Positions 16,420 to 25,035 of a stretch of DNA of 52,022 nt are shown in pieces; the stretch's first letter is position 1, and every line of letters begins with the position of its first letter. Origin of the DNA: Anaerolineae bacterium (GTDB lineage Bacteria > Chloroflexota > Anaerolineae > J036 > Brachytrichaceae); assembly GCA_023511655.1 (NCBI GenBank), contig JAIMBB010000006.1:1-52022 (forward strand), written 5' to 3'. Both the position numbers and the translations under genes were made by a program. The notes under the pieces are model-generated. The model worked only from the letters and a program-made list of their open reading frames with translations. It was not told the origin of the DNA and made no database searches.

Positions 16420-17268
16420 ATGCATCTCATCACCCCATCGCGCGCCGATGAGTTTCTGGCCCACGCAGGAGATGCACTTGCGGCGCGTGAAGTTGCCAAC
16501 AACCTGATGCTCGGTGTCGCATTGCGCCTGCAGGCCCACCCGGAAATCACTGCGCATCCCCCCTACTTCGCCGTCGTGCGCGATGAAGGCGGCCTGGTGG
16601 CCGCCGCGCTGATGACGCCGCCGCACAGCCTGATCGTGTATGCCGAACGCGGTGATGCGCAAATCGCCTTCGCGCGAATCGCGCATGACCTATGCGAGAA
16701 GTGCCTTTCGGTGAGCGGCGTGATCGGACCCAGCGACGCTGCCGACGAATTTCTGAGCCTCTGGCAAAAGCTAACCGGCACGACCGTTCAACGCCTGATC
16801 TGCGAACGCGTCTATCAGCTTGAGCGCGTCATCGAGCCAGCCTGGCCGAGCGGATACTTCCGCGCTGCGACCGCTGCCGACATCGCGCTGGTCGCTGAAT
16901 GGGTAGCGGCCTTTCATGGCGAAGCTCTTCCCCATCAGCCCTTCGCCGACCCCACTACGTGGGCCAGGCTGCGTGTCGGCGAGGGCGATGTCTTCTTGTG
17001 GGAAGATGACGGCCGTCCCGTTTCGTTGGCGGCGCGCAGCCGCGAGACGCCGCACGCGCGCACCATCGGACCGGTCTACACACCGCCCGATAGGCGCGGC
17101 CGCGGCTACGCGTCGGCTGTGACAGCCCGGCTCAGCCAGATGATCCTGGACTCCGGCAAGCGCTACGCCGTGCCGTTCACCGATCTGTCGAATCCAACTT
17201 CGAACAGCATCTACCGGAAGATCGGATATAAGCCGGTGTGCGATTATCACCAATACATTCTCGGTTGA
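16420..17268 (+). CDS. GNAT family N-acetyltransferase
   Basis: The C-terminal half of this 282-residue protein is a GNAT domain with the acetyl-CoA loop TPPDRRGRGYASAVTA near 223-238 and the terminal SNSIYRKIGYKPVCDY, both classic. The N-terminal half (about 1-130) is a degenerate GNAT-like segment, as in tandem-GNAT proteins related to FR47-like acetyltransferases. It starts 3 bp after the LarA-domain gene and ends 2 bp before the amidohydrolase gene, so translation of the three is probably coupled. The acetyl acceptor is unknown. Confidence 0.88.
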   Translation: MHLITPSRADEFLAHAGDALAAREVANNLMLGVALRLQAHPEITAHPPYFAVVRDEGGLVAAALMTPPHSLIVYAERGDAQIAFARIAHDLCEKCLSVSGVIGPSDAADEFLSLWQKLTGTTVQRLICERVYQLERVIEPAWPSGYFRAATAADIALVAEWVAAFHGEALPHQPFADPTTWARLRVGEGDVFLWEDDGRPVSLAARSRETPHARTIGPVYTPPDRRGRGYASAVTARLSQMILDSGKRYAVPFTDLSNPTSNSIYRKIGYKPVCDYHQYILG

Positions 17269-17270
17269 CC

Positions 17271-18947
17271 ATGTCTCACGCCTCACTCGTCCTACGCAAC
17301 GCTCGAATCTACACCCAGGTGCGCGCCGATCCCTGGGCTGAAGCACTGGCCGTCCAGGATGACCGCATCGTCTGGGTCGGCCCGGACATGCATGCCTCCG
17401 ACTGGATCGGGCCAGAGACCCAGGTGATTGACGTTGGCCGACGGCTGGTTTTGCCCGGCCTGATTGATAGCCACTTTCACCTGCTGATGGGCGCGCGCTA
17501 CCTGCGCGACCTCCAGCTCGGCGACGCGCGTACAGTCGAGGAAGTTCAGGTGCGCTTGCGCGCCTTCGCCGCTGCACACCCGGAACGCGAATGGTTAGTA
17601 GGTCAGGGCTGGCAATACAGCCTCTTCGCCGGAGGCAGCGCGCCCACCCGCGCCCTGCTCGATGCCGTCGTCCCCGACCGGCCGGTGCTTCTGATAGCGT
17701 TCGACCTGCACACGGCCTGGGCTAACACTGCTGCTCTGCAGCGCGCTGGCATCCTCAACGGCGCGCCGGCGGCGCTCTCCTTCGGCGCAGTGGTGATGGG
17801 CGAGGATGGCCTGGCCACCGGCGAACTGCGCGAGCCGCCGGCCATGGACCTGGTGCGCCGGCTGATTCCACCCCTGACGCGCGAGGAGGAAACCGATCTC
17901 CTGCGGCAAGCGCTGCGCTTGTGCGCCGGCTACGGCATCACCAGCGTGCACAACATGGACGGCAATGCCTACTCCTTGGCGCTCTACCGCGACCTGGAGG
18001 CACGTGGCGAGATGACGCTGAGGATCTATGTGCCGCTGCTGGTGGAGCCAGGCACATCCGAAGACGCCATCGAAGCCTGGGTGCAGGCCACGCGCGATAC
18101 GCAGCGAGCATCGAACGGTGAAGGGGCACATGCGGCCGCCGCGCCGTTCGTCCGCACCGGCTGCGTCAAGTTATTCGCCGATGGCGTGATCGAGGCAAAA
18201 ACGGCCTGGATGCTGGAGCCGTACGACGACGGCAGCGGCGACTGCGGCCGGCCCAACTTCGACCCGGACGAATTCAAGAAACTGATCGTCAAAGCCGACG
18301 CGCTGAAGCTGCAGATTTTCGTGCACGCTATCGGCGACGCGGCCATTCGCGCCACGTTGGATGCTTACGAGCTTGCCCGCAAGCTCAACCAGCCTCGCGA
18401 CTCCCGCCATCGCATCGAGCACATCGAGGTGCTCGATCCCGTGGATCTGACGCGCATGAAACGTATGCGCGTGTTGGCCTCGATGCAGCCGCTGCACGCC
18501 GATTTCGGCAGCGATCCCAACAACCCGTGGCGCCAACTGGTGGGGCCGAAGCGCTGGGCGTGGGGCTTCCCGTGGCGAACCATACTAAACGCCGGCGTGT
18601 TGCTCGCCTTCGGCAGCGATTGGCCGGTGGTGACCATGAATCCGTTCGAGGGGATGCGCGCAGCACTCACCCGGCCCAAGCTCGACTTCAGCGACGAACG
18701 CAGCCACTTCCCCGACCATCGCCTGACGCTGACCGAGTTGATCGCCGGCTACACGCTGGAAGGGGCGTTCTTCGAGTTTCAGGAAAGCGAGAAGGGCCGC
18801 CTGAAACCGGGCATGTTAGCCGACCTGGCGGTGCTGGACACGGACCTGTTCAACCTGCCAAGGGCCGACCTGCAAGCAGCCATTGCCAGCACCCGCTCGG
18901 CCCTGACCATCGTCGGTGGGCGGGTCGTTCACCGCGCCCTGGCTTGA
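17271..18947 (+). CDS. YtcJ-like amidohydrolase
   Basis: The 558-residue metal-dependent hydrolase belongs to the amidohydrolase 3/YtcJ group. The metal-site motif GLIDSHFH (H68, H70) follows a short beta-sandwich start, and FVHAIGDAAI, HRIEHIEVL and FGSDWPV provide the remaining His and Asp ligands. C-terminal residues return to the beta-sandwich (GMLADLAVLD). Length and order match YtcJ enzymes, which hydrolyse amide, formamide or related bonds and often lack a defined substrate. It is the last gene of the LarA-GNAT-amidohydrolase operon. The start at 17271 lies 2 bp after the previous stop. Confidence 0.92.
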   Translation: MSHASLVLRNARIYTQVRADPWAEALAVQDDRIVWVGPDMHASDWIGPETQVIDVGRRLVLPGLIDSHFHLLMGARYLRDLQLGDARTVEEVQVRLRAFAAAHPEREWLVGQGWQYSLFAGGSAPTRALLDAVVPDRPVLLIAFDLHTAWANTAALQRAGILNGAPAALSFGAVVMGEDGLATGELREPPAMDLVRRLIPPLTREEETDLLRQALRLCAGYGITSVHNMDGNAYSLALYRDLEARGEMTLRIYVPLLVEPGTSEDAIEAWVQATRDTQRASNGEGAHAAAAPFVRTGCVKLFADGVIEAKTAWMLEPYDDGSGDCGRPNFDPDEFKKLIVKADALKLQIFVHAIGDAAIRATLDAYELARKLNQPRDSRHRIEHIEVLDPVDLTRMKRMRVLASMQPLHADFGSDPNNPWRQLVGPKRWAWGFPWRTILNAGVLLAFGSDWPVVTMNPFEGMRAALTRPKLDFSDERSHFPDHRLTLTELIAGYTLEGAFFEFQESEKGRLKPGMLADLAVLDTDLFNLPRADLQAAIASTRSALTIVGGRVVHRALA

Positions 18948-19006
18948 TGAGGCATGCGATCAGCGACCGAATCGCTCCGTGCGAGCCAGTCGCCGGCAAA
19001 CGGCAG

Positions 19007-19984
19007 TCACCCCTCATCTATCCTGAGCACAATCTTGCCGATGTTGCGGTTGGCCTCCATGCGGCGGTGAGCCTCGGCGGCGTCGCGCAACGGCAGCACA
19101 GCGTCAATGATCGGGCACAACTCGCCTCGCTCGAAGCGCGGCATCGCAAATTCGACGAACGCCTGGGTGAGAGCCACTTTCTGCGCCAGCGGCGTCCGGC
19201 GCAGCGTGGTTCCGGTGACCGTGATGCGCTTGCTCATGATCGGGCCGAGGTCGAGTTCGCCCCTGGCGCCGCCCAACATGCCGATCAGCATTAGCCGGCC
19301 ATGCATGGCCAGGGCGCGCAGATTGTCGTTCCAGTAGGGTGCGCCCACGAAGTCGAGCACCACGTCCACGCCGCGCCCGGCTGTGAACGCCAGGACGCGA
19401 TCCGCGAAGTTATCCTGCCGGTAGTTGATGGCCAGCGCTGCGCCCAGCGCGCTGCAAAAGGCCACTTTCTCCGGCGTGCCGGCGGTGGCGATGACCTGCG
19501 CCCCGCCGGCGCGCGCCAGCTGGATGGCCGCTGTGCCCACGCCACTCGCGCCAGCGTGGATCAGCGCGGTCTCGCCTGGCTGCAGCTTGCCGAGCGTAAA
19601 CAGATTGAGATATGCGGTGAGGAAAACCTCCGGGATCGCCGCAGCCTCTTCGAACGAGAAGTGATCGGGAATGCGCATCGTCATGCCGACCGGCACGGTC
19701 GCCAGTTCCGCATAGCCGCCGCCGGTGACGACGGCCATCACCCGATCGCCTGCGCGCCAGGAGCCGGCCGGCTGTGCCACCTCGCCCGCCAGCTCCAGAC
19801 CAAGGATGGGCGAAGCATCCGGCGGTGGAGGATAGGCGCCGCGCCGCTGCAACGTGTCTGCACGGTTCACCGCTGTGGCCCGCACGCGCACCAGCAATTC
19901 GCCTTCCGCCGGTTGCGGATCGGGCCACTCGCCGAGGGTCAAGACCTCCGGTCCGCCGGGCGCGGCCATCACAATCGCCCTCAT
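19007..19984 (-). CDS. NAD(P)H:quinone oxidoreductase (zeta-crystallin type)
   Basis: This 325-residue medium-chain dehydrogenase/reductase lacks zinc ligands and matches quinone oxidoreductases: RAIVMAAPGGPEVL at the N-terminus, AVNRADTLQRRG near 45, the NADPH-binding HAGASGVGTAAIQLAR near 143-158, and VLDFVGAPYW near 215. It should reduce quinones or enones with NADPH in the cytosol. Its ATG overlaps the Nudix stop by 4 bp (ATGA), so the two are co-translated from the Nudix promoter. It converges on the amidohydrolase gene. Confidence 0.92.
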   Translation of the reverse strand: MRAIVMAAPGGPEVLTLGEWPDPQPAEGELLVRVRATAVNRADTLQRRGAYPPPPDASPILGLELAGEVAQPAGSWRAGDRVMAVVTGGGYAELATVPVGMTMRIPDHFSFEEAAAIPEVFLTAYLNLFTLGKLQPGETALIHAGASGVGTAAIQLARAGGAQVIATAGTPEKVAFCSALGAALAINYRQDNFADRVLAFTAGRGVDVVLDFVGAPYWNDNLRALAMHGRLMLIGMLGGARGELDLGPIMSKRITVTGTTLRRTPLAQKVALTQAFVEFAMPRFERGELCPIIDAVLPLRDAAEAHRRMEANRNIGKIVLRIDEG

Positions 19985-20532
19985 CGGCGCTCCTCCCTGG
20001 CGGCCCACAGCACGGCGATGACCGTCATAGCGTCGCGAATTTCGCTATCGAGCACCATCTGCAGCACATCTTTGAACGGCAAAATGCCGACCTCGATGAA
20101 CTCGGTGTCGTCCGGCGTGATCTCGTGCGCGGCCACGGGCTCAAGATCGCGGGCCAGGAAGAGATGGGCCACTTCCAGACACACCGACTTGGAGGTGTAG
20201 TGCGTGTTGATAGGTTGGAGGAAGCCGGCGCGATGCCCGATCTCCTCGATCAACTCGCGCTGGGCGCTTGCTGCGGGCAACTCGCCCGGCTTGCAGCCAC
20301 CGGTCGGCATTTCCCAGCGATGGTTTTCACCGAACACATAGCGGTACTGGCGCACCATCATCACATGCTCGTCATCTACGAACGGCAACACGCCAACGCA
20401 GGCGTTCATTTCACACACGCCGTAGATGGTGGTCCGGCCATTCGGCATCTCGACCAGGTCTTCGCGCAGACGAATCCACGGGTTGCGATAAATTTCGCGC
20501 GTGGTCAGGGTCTTCCAGGGTGAAGGGAGCAT
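19981..20532 (-). CDS. Nudix hydrolase, ADP-ribose pyrophosphatase-like
   Basis: The 183-residue protein has a full Nudix box, with Gly, Glu and the REL-EE-G core in GELPAASAQRELIEEIG, preceded by the NMVRQYRY-like MMVRQYRYVFG and WEMPTGG. This layout is that of ADP-sugar pyrophosphatases. The last Gly pair and acidic residues needed for magnesium are present. A GAGG lies just before the ATG. It forms an operon with the quinone oxidoreductase and diverges from gamma-glutamyltransferase over a dyad-symmetric promoter region. The substrate is inferred from the family only. Confidence 0.9.
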   Translation of the reverse strand: MLPSPWKTLTTREIYRNPWIRLREDLVEMPNGRTTIYGVCEMNACVGVLPFVDDEHVMMVRQYRYVFGENHRWEMPTGGCKPGELPAASAQRELIEEIGHRAGFLQPINTHYTSKSVCLEVAHLFLARDLEPVAAHEITPDDTEFIEVGILPFKDVLQMVLDSEIRDAMTVIAVLWAAREERR

Positions 20533-20547
20533 ATCGCCTCAATCAAT

Positions 20548-20590
20548 GTGCCAATCTGCGCGATTCTATCAATGGTCATAGAATCGGCAC
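20548..20590. promoter_or_regulatory. Divergent dyad promoter region, Nudix / gamma-glutamyltransferase
   Basis: GATTCTAT (20562-20569) and ATAGAATC (20578-20585) are perfect 8-bp arms around 8 nt. Each arm contains a TAGAAT -10 box for the gene it points to. Outer GTGCC (20548) and GGCAC (20586) add symmetry. On the plus strand TAGAAT ends 6 nt before the ATG, implying a leaderless message. Confidence 0.6.
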
Positions 20591-22402
20591 ATGTTATTCA
20601 CAACTCGCCCGGTAGTGCGCGGGCGCAACTACGCCGTGACCTCCGGCCACTACCTTGCCACGGTCGCCGGCCTGCGCATGTTGGAGATGGGAGGCAACGC
20701 GATAGACGCCGCCGCAGCGGCGTGCTTCGCCATTAACCTGCTGGAACCGCAGAACAACGGCATCGGCGGCGAAGTGCCCACCCTCGTCTACATCGCGGCC
20801 GAAAAGAAAGTGTATGCCCTCAGCGGACAGGGCTGGGCGCCACAAGCCTTCACGATCGAATGGTGCCGCGAACACGAATTGGACCTGATCCCCGGCGATG
20901 GTTATCTGCCCGCTTGCGTGCCGGCAGTCGTGGATACCTGGGCGCTGGCCGTCGCCCGCTGGGGCAGGCTCAGCTTCGCCGAAATCCTTGCCCCAACAAT
21001 CGAACTCGCCGAGAATGGATTCCCGCTCTACGACGGCCTGCGACGCAGCCTGGTGGCGAACGCGCATAAATTCACCGAACTGTATCCGAGTACCGGCGCA
21101 GTGTATCTTCCGAATGGGCGTATCCCGCAGGTTGGCGAGCCAGTGCGCAATCCCGACTACGCCGCCATGCTGCGACAGTTGTGCCAGGCCGAAGCGGCGG
21201 CCAAAGGCAAGGGGCGCATCGCCGGCATCGAGGCTGCCCGCGATGCGTTCTACCGCGGTGAGATCGCCCAGCACATCGTCGCCTTCACTCAGGCCCATCC
21301 GGTGGCAGACGCCAGCGGCAGAGCGCACGCCGGCCTGCTGAGCCAGGCCGATCTGGCCGAACAGCACGCGACGGTGGAGGAGCCGGTGACGATCAACTAT
21401 CGCGGCCTGGACGTGTATAAGTGCGGACCATGGACGCAAGGGCCGGTCTTCCTGCAGCAGCTCAGGCTACTGGAAGGCTATGACTTGGCCGCCATGGGCC
21501 ACAACTCGCCGGACTACCTGCACACATTGATCGAATGCGCCAAGCTGGCCTTTGCCGATCGCGAGGCCTACTACGGCGATCCTCTGTTCGACGATGTGCC
21601 GCTGGCGACGTTGCTTTCGAAGGAATATGCCGCACAGCGGCGCGGACTCGTCGGCCCGATGGCGTCGGGGGAGATGCAACCGGGCACGATCGGCGAGGTC
21701 GCCCCCATCTGGGCGACGACGTTCGACGTGGCAGCAGACAACCGGCGCGGCCTAGAAATATCAGATCCCCTCGATGAATCCGGCCCGGCGCGCCCTTGTC
21801 GCATCAAACATGGTCACCTGGGCGACACCACACACCTGGACGCTGTAGATCGTGAAGGCAACCTGGTTGCTGCAACGCCTAGCGGCGGCTGGTGGGGCAC
21901 GTCGCCGGTGATCGCAGGGCTGGGCTTCCCGCTCGGCACGCGCGGGCAGATGTTCTATCTGAATCCGGCGCGGCCCAACGCGCTCGCGCCACGCAAGCGA
22001 CCGCGCACCACGCTCACCCCCACCTTGGTGCTGAAGAACGGCCGGCCGCACATGGCCTTCGGCACGCCGGGCGGCGACGCACAGGATCAATGGACGTTGC
22101 AGTTCTTCCTCAACGTCGTCGAGTTCGGCATGAACTGGCAAGAGGCGCTCGATGCGCCGACCGTGCACAGCACGCACTTCCCATCGTCGTTTTACCCCCG
22201 CGATGCCTATCCCAGAGTCGTCGAGGCGGAGAGCCGCATCGCGCCGGAGGTGGTGGAGGCGCTGCGACGCCGTGGACACATCGTGAGCGTCGGCGACGCC
22301 TGGGCGCATGGCAAATGCATGGGCATCCGCATCAACGAAGCTGGCACACTCGAAGCGGGCGTCTCGCCGCGCGGCGAGATCGGCTATGCCGCGGCGTGGT
22401 AG
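20591..22402 (+). CDS. ggt: Gamma-glutamyltransferase
   Basis: The 603-residue protein carries the Ggt fold, with VTSGHYLATVAGLRMLEMGG (N-terminal nucleophile family opening) and NGIGGEVP. The autoprocessing and nucleophile threonine is T413 in GDTTHLDAVDREGN. Glycine-rich GGWWG and the PRTTLTPTLVLK and FGTPGGDAQDQW segments of the small subunit follow. It transfers or hydrolyses gamma-glutamyl groups, for example of glutathione. Unlike most bacterial Ggt it has no N-terminal signal peptide, so as written it would stay in the cytoplasm. A YbaK gene follows after 14 bp. A divergent promoter with a leaderless start drives it. Confidence 0.92.
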   Translation: MLFTTRPVVRGRNYAVTSGHYLATVAGLRMLEMGGNAIDAAAAACFAINLLEPQNNGIGGEVPTLVYIAAEKKVYALSGQGWAPQAFTIEWCREHELDLIPGDGYLPACVPAVVDTWALAVARWGRLSFAEILAPTIELAENGFPLYDGLRRSLVANAHKFTELYPSTGAVYLPNGRIPQVGEPVRNPDYAAMLRQLCQAEAAAKGKGRIAGIEAARDAFYRGEIAQHIVAFTQAHPVADASGRAHAGLLSQADLAEQHATVEEPVTINYRGLDVYKCGPWTQGPVFLQQLRLLEGYDLAAMGHNSPDYLHTLIECAKLAFADREAYYGDPLFDDVPLATLLSKEYAAQRRGLVGPMASGEMQPGTIGEVAPIWATTFDVAADNRRGLEISDPLDESGPARPCRIKHGHLGDTTHLDAVDREGNLVAATPSGGWWGTSPVIAGLGFPLGTRGQMFYLNPARPNALAPRKRPRTTLTPTLVLKNGRPHMAFGTPGGDAQDQWTLQFFLNVVEFGMNWQEALDAPTVHSTHFPSSFYPRDAYPRVVEAESRIAPEVVEALRRRGHIVSVGDAWAHGKCMGIRINEAGTLEAGVSPRGEIGYAAAW

Positions 22403-22416
22403 CGACAGAGACAGCC

Positions 22417-22884
22417 ATGAAACGCACCCCTGCGCTCGATATCCTCGCCAGGTCCAACGTTCTGCACGAGGTGCGCGAATTCGCAGCGACGGAGTTCACA
22501 GTCGAAGAAGCCGCCGAGAAACTCAACCTGCCGCTGGACATGTGCTTCAAGACGCTGCTGGTTCAAGGGGAGCGCAGGGGCCTGGCTTTCGCGCTCGTGC
22601 CGGGCGATGCTCAGCTCAGCCTGCGCAAACTGGCCAGGGCAATGGGCGACAAGCGCGTGGAGATGACCGATGCGAACGACTTATTCCGGTTGACCGGCTA
22701 CCTGAAAGGCGGCTGCTCACCGCTGGGCGCGCGGCGCAACTTCCCCGTCTACATGGATCAGTCCGCCATGCAGCACGAGCGAATCAGCGTGAGCGCGGGC
22801 CTGCGCGGCGTGCAGATGCTGATCGCACCGGCCGACCTGCAACGGCTCACGCGGGCGATCCTTGCCGACATCCGCGAGGACTGA
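22417..22884 (+). CDS. Cys-tRNA(Pro)/Cys-tRNA(Cys) deacylase YbaK/EbsC
   Basis: The 155-residue protein matches the YbaK/EbsC aminoacyl-tRNA trans-editing family. The catalytic lysine region appears as MCFKTLLVQG (K near 45), the hydrophobic core as FALVPGDAQLSLRKLARAMG, and the family signature as TGYLKGGCSPLG. It removes Cys mis-attached to tRNA-Pro. The ATG at 22417 follows the ggt stop by 14 bp with no strong Shine-Dalgarno, so it is co-transcribed with ggt. The length is normal. Confidence 0.92.
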   Translation: MKRTPALDILARSNVLHEVREFAATEFTVEEAAEKLNLPLDMCFKTLLVQGERRGLAFALVPGDAQLSLRKLARAMGDKRVEMTDANDLFRLTGYLKGGCSPLGARRNFPVYMDQSAMQHERISVSAGLRGVQMLIAPADLQRLTRAILADIRED

Positions 22885-22992
22885 GCGCGTTGGACGACGC
22901 CAGGCACTGGAACTCTTCGCAGCGCTCCAGCGTCAATCCCTGGATGGCACGTGAGTTGCCAAGTTGACCTTGCAAACACGAAGGAGTTTCGA

Positions 22993-23799
22993 ATGCACAA
23001 ACCAATGATCGTTGCGATGGCCTCGTTCAGCGTGACTACGCTTGCGCTGGCTGCGTGTGCGCTTCCACCCGCACCTCCTCCCCGCCGGTCGCCGTCGGCC
23101 ATCGGCGCCACCGGCCTGACCGGATCGAGCTGGGTGCTGGAATCGCTATACGGCCAGCCACCCGTGGCAGATACGACCGTGACCCTCAGCTTCGAAGCGA
23201 ACCGGGTAAGCGGATCCGATGGCTGCAACAGGCTGATGGGTTCCTACACGCTGGACGGCTTCAACATTACCTTCGGCCCCCTGGCCGGCACGATGATGGC
23301 CTGCCCAGAGCCGATCATGGAACAGGCCGATAAATTCCGGCAGGCGCTGAGCAGCGCAAAATCGTTCCAGGCCGCCGAAGGTCGGCTGACGTTGCTGGAT
23401 GCCGAGGGCAGGGCAATCGCGACGTTCGTCGTGCAGGACACCGATCTGGCCGGCACTTCGTGGAAGGCGATCGGTTACAACAACGGGCGGCAAGCAGTGG
23501 TTAGCGTGATAGGCGGCACCGAGTTGACCTTGTCGTTCAGCGCGGATGGCCGGATCGGCGGCAACGCCGGCTGCAACGACTTCAGCGGGCCTTACCAGAC
23601 GGAGGACGGCCACAAGATCACCATCGGCCCACTGGCTTCCACGCTCAAGGCTTGCGATGGTCCTGCGGGGGTGATGGATCAGGAAGCACAGTTCCTGGCT
23701 GCCCTGCAGACGGCTGCGACCTACCGAATCGAGGGCAATCGGCTGGAGCTGCGCACCGCCGACGGCGCCGTGGCAGCCAGCTTTCAGCGCGCGAAGTGA
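22993..23799 (+). CDS. Lipoprotein with two META domains
   Basis: The 268-residue precursor has a signal peptide ending in LAAC (lipobox, Cys near 21), so it is a lipid-anchored surface protein. A Pro/Arg-rich linker is followed by two META (HslJ-like) domains, about 41-150 and 155-265. Each has the signature W at the start (GSSWVLESL and GTSWKAIGY), the GC-N motif (SDGCNRLMGSY and NAGCNDFSGPY) and FGPLAGTMMAC- or IGPLASTLKAC-type cores. META proteins are tied to heat-shock or motility-related secretion and stress, without a clear activity. AAGGAG about 8 nt upstream fixes the start. It ends at a strong hairpin shared with the convergent DUF937-like gene. Confidence 0.9.
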   Translation: MHKPMIVAMASFSVTTLALAACALPPAPPPRRSPSAIGATGLTGSSWVLESLYGQPPVADTTVTLSFEANRVSGSDGCNRLMGSYTLDGFNITFGPLAGTMMACPEPIMEQADKFRQALSSAKSFQAAEGRLTLLDAEGRAIATFVVQDTDLAGTSWKAIGYNNGRQAVVSVIGGTELTLSFSADGRIGGNAGCNDFSGPYQTEDGHKITIGPLASTLKACDGPAGVMDQEAQFLAALQTAATYRIEGNRLELRTADGAVAASFQRAK

Positions 23800-23818
23800 C
23801 GCGGAGAAGGATACAAGA

Positions 23819-23856
23819 GGCGGGATACACAGCACCGAGGTGTTGCGTATCCCGCC
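23819..23856. terminator. Bidirectional terminator hairpin between convergent genes
   Basis: GGCGGGATAC pairs with GTATCCCGCC, and CAGCACC with GGTGTTG inside it, leaving a 2-nt loop that would open to a small loop. It lies 20 bp after the META gene and 26 bp before the end of the DUF937-like gene. It has no U-tract. Confidence 0.65.
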
Positions 23857-23881
23857 AGTGATACACGGTCGGCGTCGCCGA

Positions 23882-24880
23882 TTATGCCAGCGCTGCGCGA
23901 ATTTCGTCCAGCGCCTGCTGCTCTTCTTTGCTGATCAATTTCCCGCCGATACCGAGGAAGCCACCCTCTTTAGACGCCTCGGCCACTTTTTGAGCCAGGG
24001 TGTTCAAGGCACCGATGAAGCCCTGCGCTTCGCCGGGCATCTTGGCTCTCACCGTCGCGGCCGCCGTCCGGATCATGCCGATCATGGTTTCGCGCGGTGA
24101 CGTTTCGTCCAACGCAGGTCGGCCATCAGTGGATTGCAAGGCGCTGCCAAAAGCCACGTTGACGAGCGATGTGGCGTCGGCATCCTTCAGCAAATCGCGC
24201 ATGACGTCGCCGGCTGCAGAGAGTTCCTTCATCGAGCCGACCAGGCCGGAAGGCGAAGCACTCATCACGTAGAAGGTGGTCGCCAGCGGCGACAGACGCA
24301 CCGCAGTCCACTCCTCGGCAGTGAAAGCTTTTTGAATGGACTCGGCTTTGTTGGCCACGTCTTCGACTTCCTTCAGCGTGCCCAGCACTTCGGGTCTGGC
24401 GGTGCTCATGAAGTTCTTCTGCTCGGTTTGCAGCAATTTGGCAATGCCGGCCGAATCGAGGTTCTGCGACTTGGCAGCGCCGGCGATCGCACCCAGCAAA
24501 GCGGGGACGGCCGCGGTAAGCAGCGGGGTGACGTCGAAGCCCAGCTTCGCACTCAGCGACTTGCCGATCGCACTCACGGCTGGGCCGAAGATGCCGCCCA
24601 ACATGCCGGCCCCGGCGGCGCCCGCCATCGGCCCCCCTTTGGTGAACATGTCCAGGATACCTCCCAGGCCACCACCGCTGTTCAAGCCCTCGAGCATGCG
24701 CATGATCTCATCCATGCCGGCAGTCGTTTGCGACTTCTTGGCCAGACCACCCTGGACGACGGGCCCGATCACCTCCAATCCCTGCTGCACGGTCGTTTCG
24801 TCCACACCGATTGCCTTACCGATAGTGCCGAGCATCTGAGGCGTCATTTGCTGAGCAACGGATTCGAGTAATGTTGCCAT
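23882..24880 (-). CDS. DUF937-like protein
   Basis: The 332-residue protein begins with a helical region of DUF937 type (LGTIGKAIGVDETTVQQGLE near 17-36), followed by a Gly/Met-rich stretch (about 68-98) and a second helical domain with SAKLGFDVTPLLTAAVPALL near 110. A C-terminal helical part, about 200-332, ends ISKEEQQALDEIRAALA. No signal peptide or catalytic motif is seen. An AGGAGAG lies about 10 nt before the ATG. The hdeD-like gene lies 155 bp upstream on the same strand. The function of DUF937 proteins is unknown. Confidence 0.8.
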   Translation of the reverse strand: MATLLESVAQQMTPQMLGTIGKAIGVDETTVQQGLEVIGPVVQGGLAKKSQTTAGMDEIMRMLEGLNSGGGLGGILDMFTKGGPMAGAAGAGMLGGIFGPAVSAIGKSLSAKLGFDVTPLLTAAVPALLGAIAGAAKSQNLDSAGIAKLLQTEQKNFMSTARPEVLGTLKEVEDVANKAESIQKAFTAEEWTAVRLSPLATTFYVMSASPSGLVGSMKELSAAGDVMRDLLKDADATSLVNVAFGSALQSTDGRPALDETSPRETMIGMIRTAAATVRAKMPGEAQGFIGALNTLAQKVAEASKEGGFLGIGGKLISKEEQQALDEIRAALA

Positions 24881-25035
24881 GTTTGTTCACTCTCCTGATC
24901 AAGAATCTTTACCGGAGCATCCCAAAGGCGCCTTCCGAGCACTATCAAGGGTCCCCCACCGCTTCCGAGGCGCAGGCCACTTTCATCGCGCTTGAACTGC
25001 GTTTTACTTCGGGACGCCTTACACACAAAAACAAA

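Noticed and set aside
15520-16686. Antisense open frame of about 390 codons opposite the LarA-domain gene
   Set aside because: The plus-strand gene is intact and recognisable. The antisense product has no motif.
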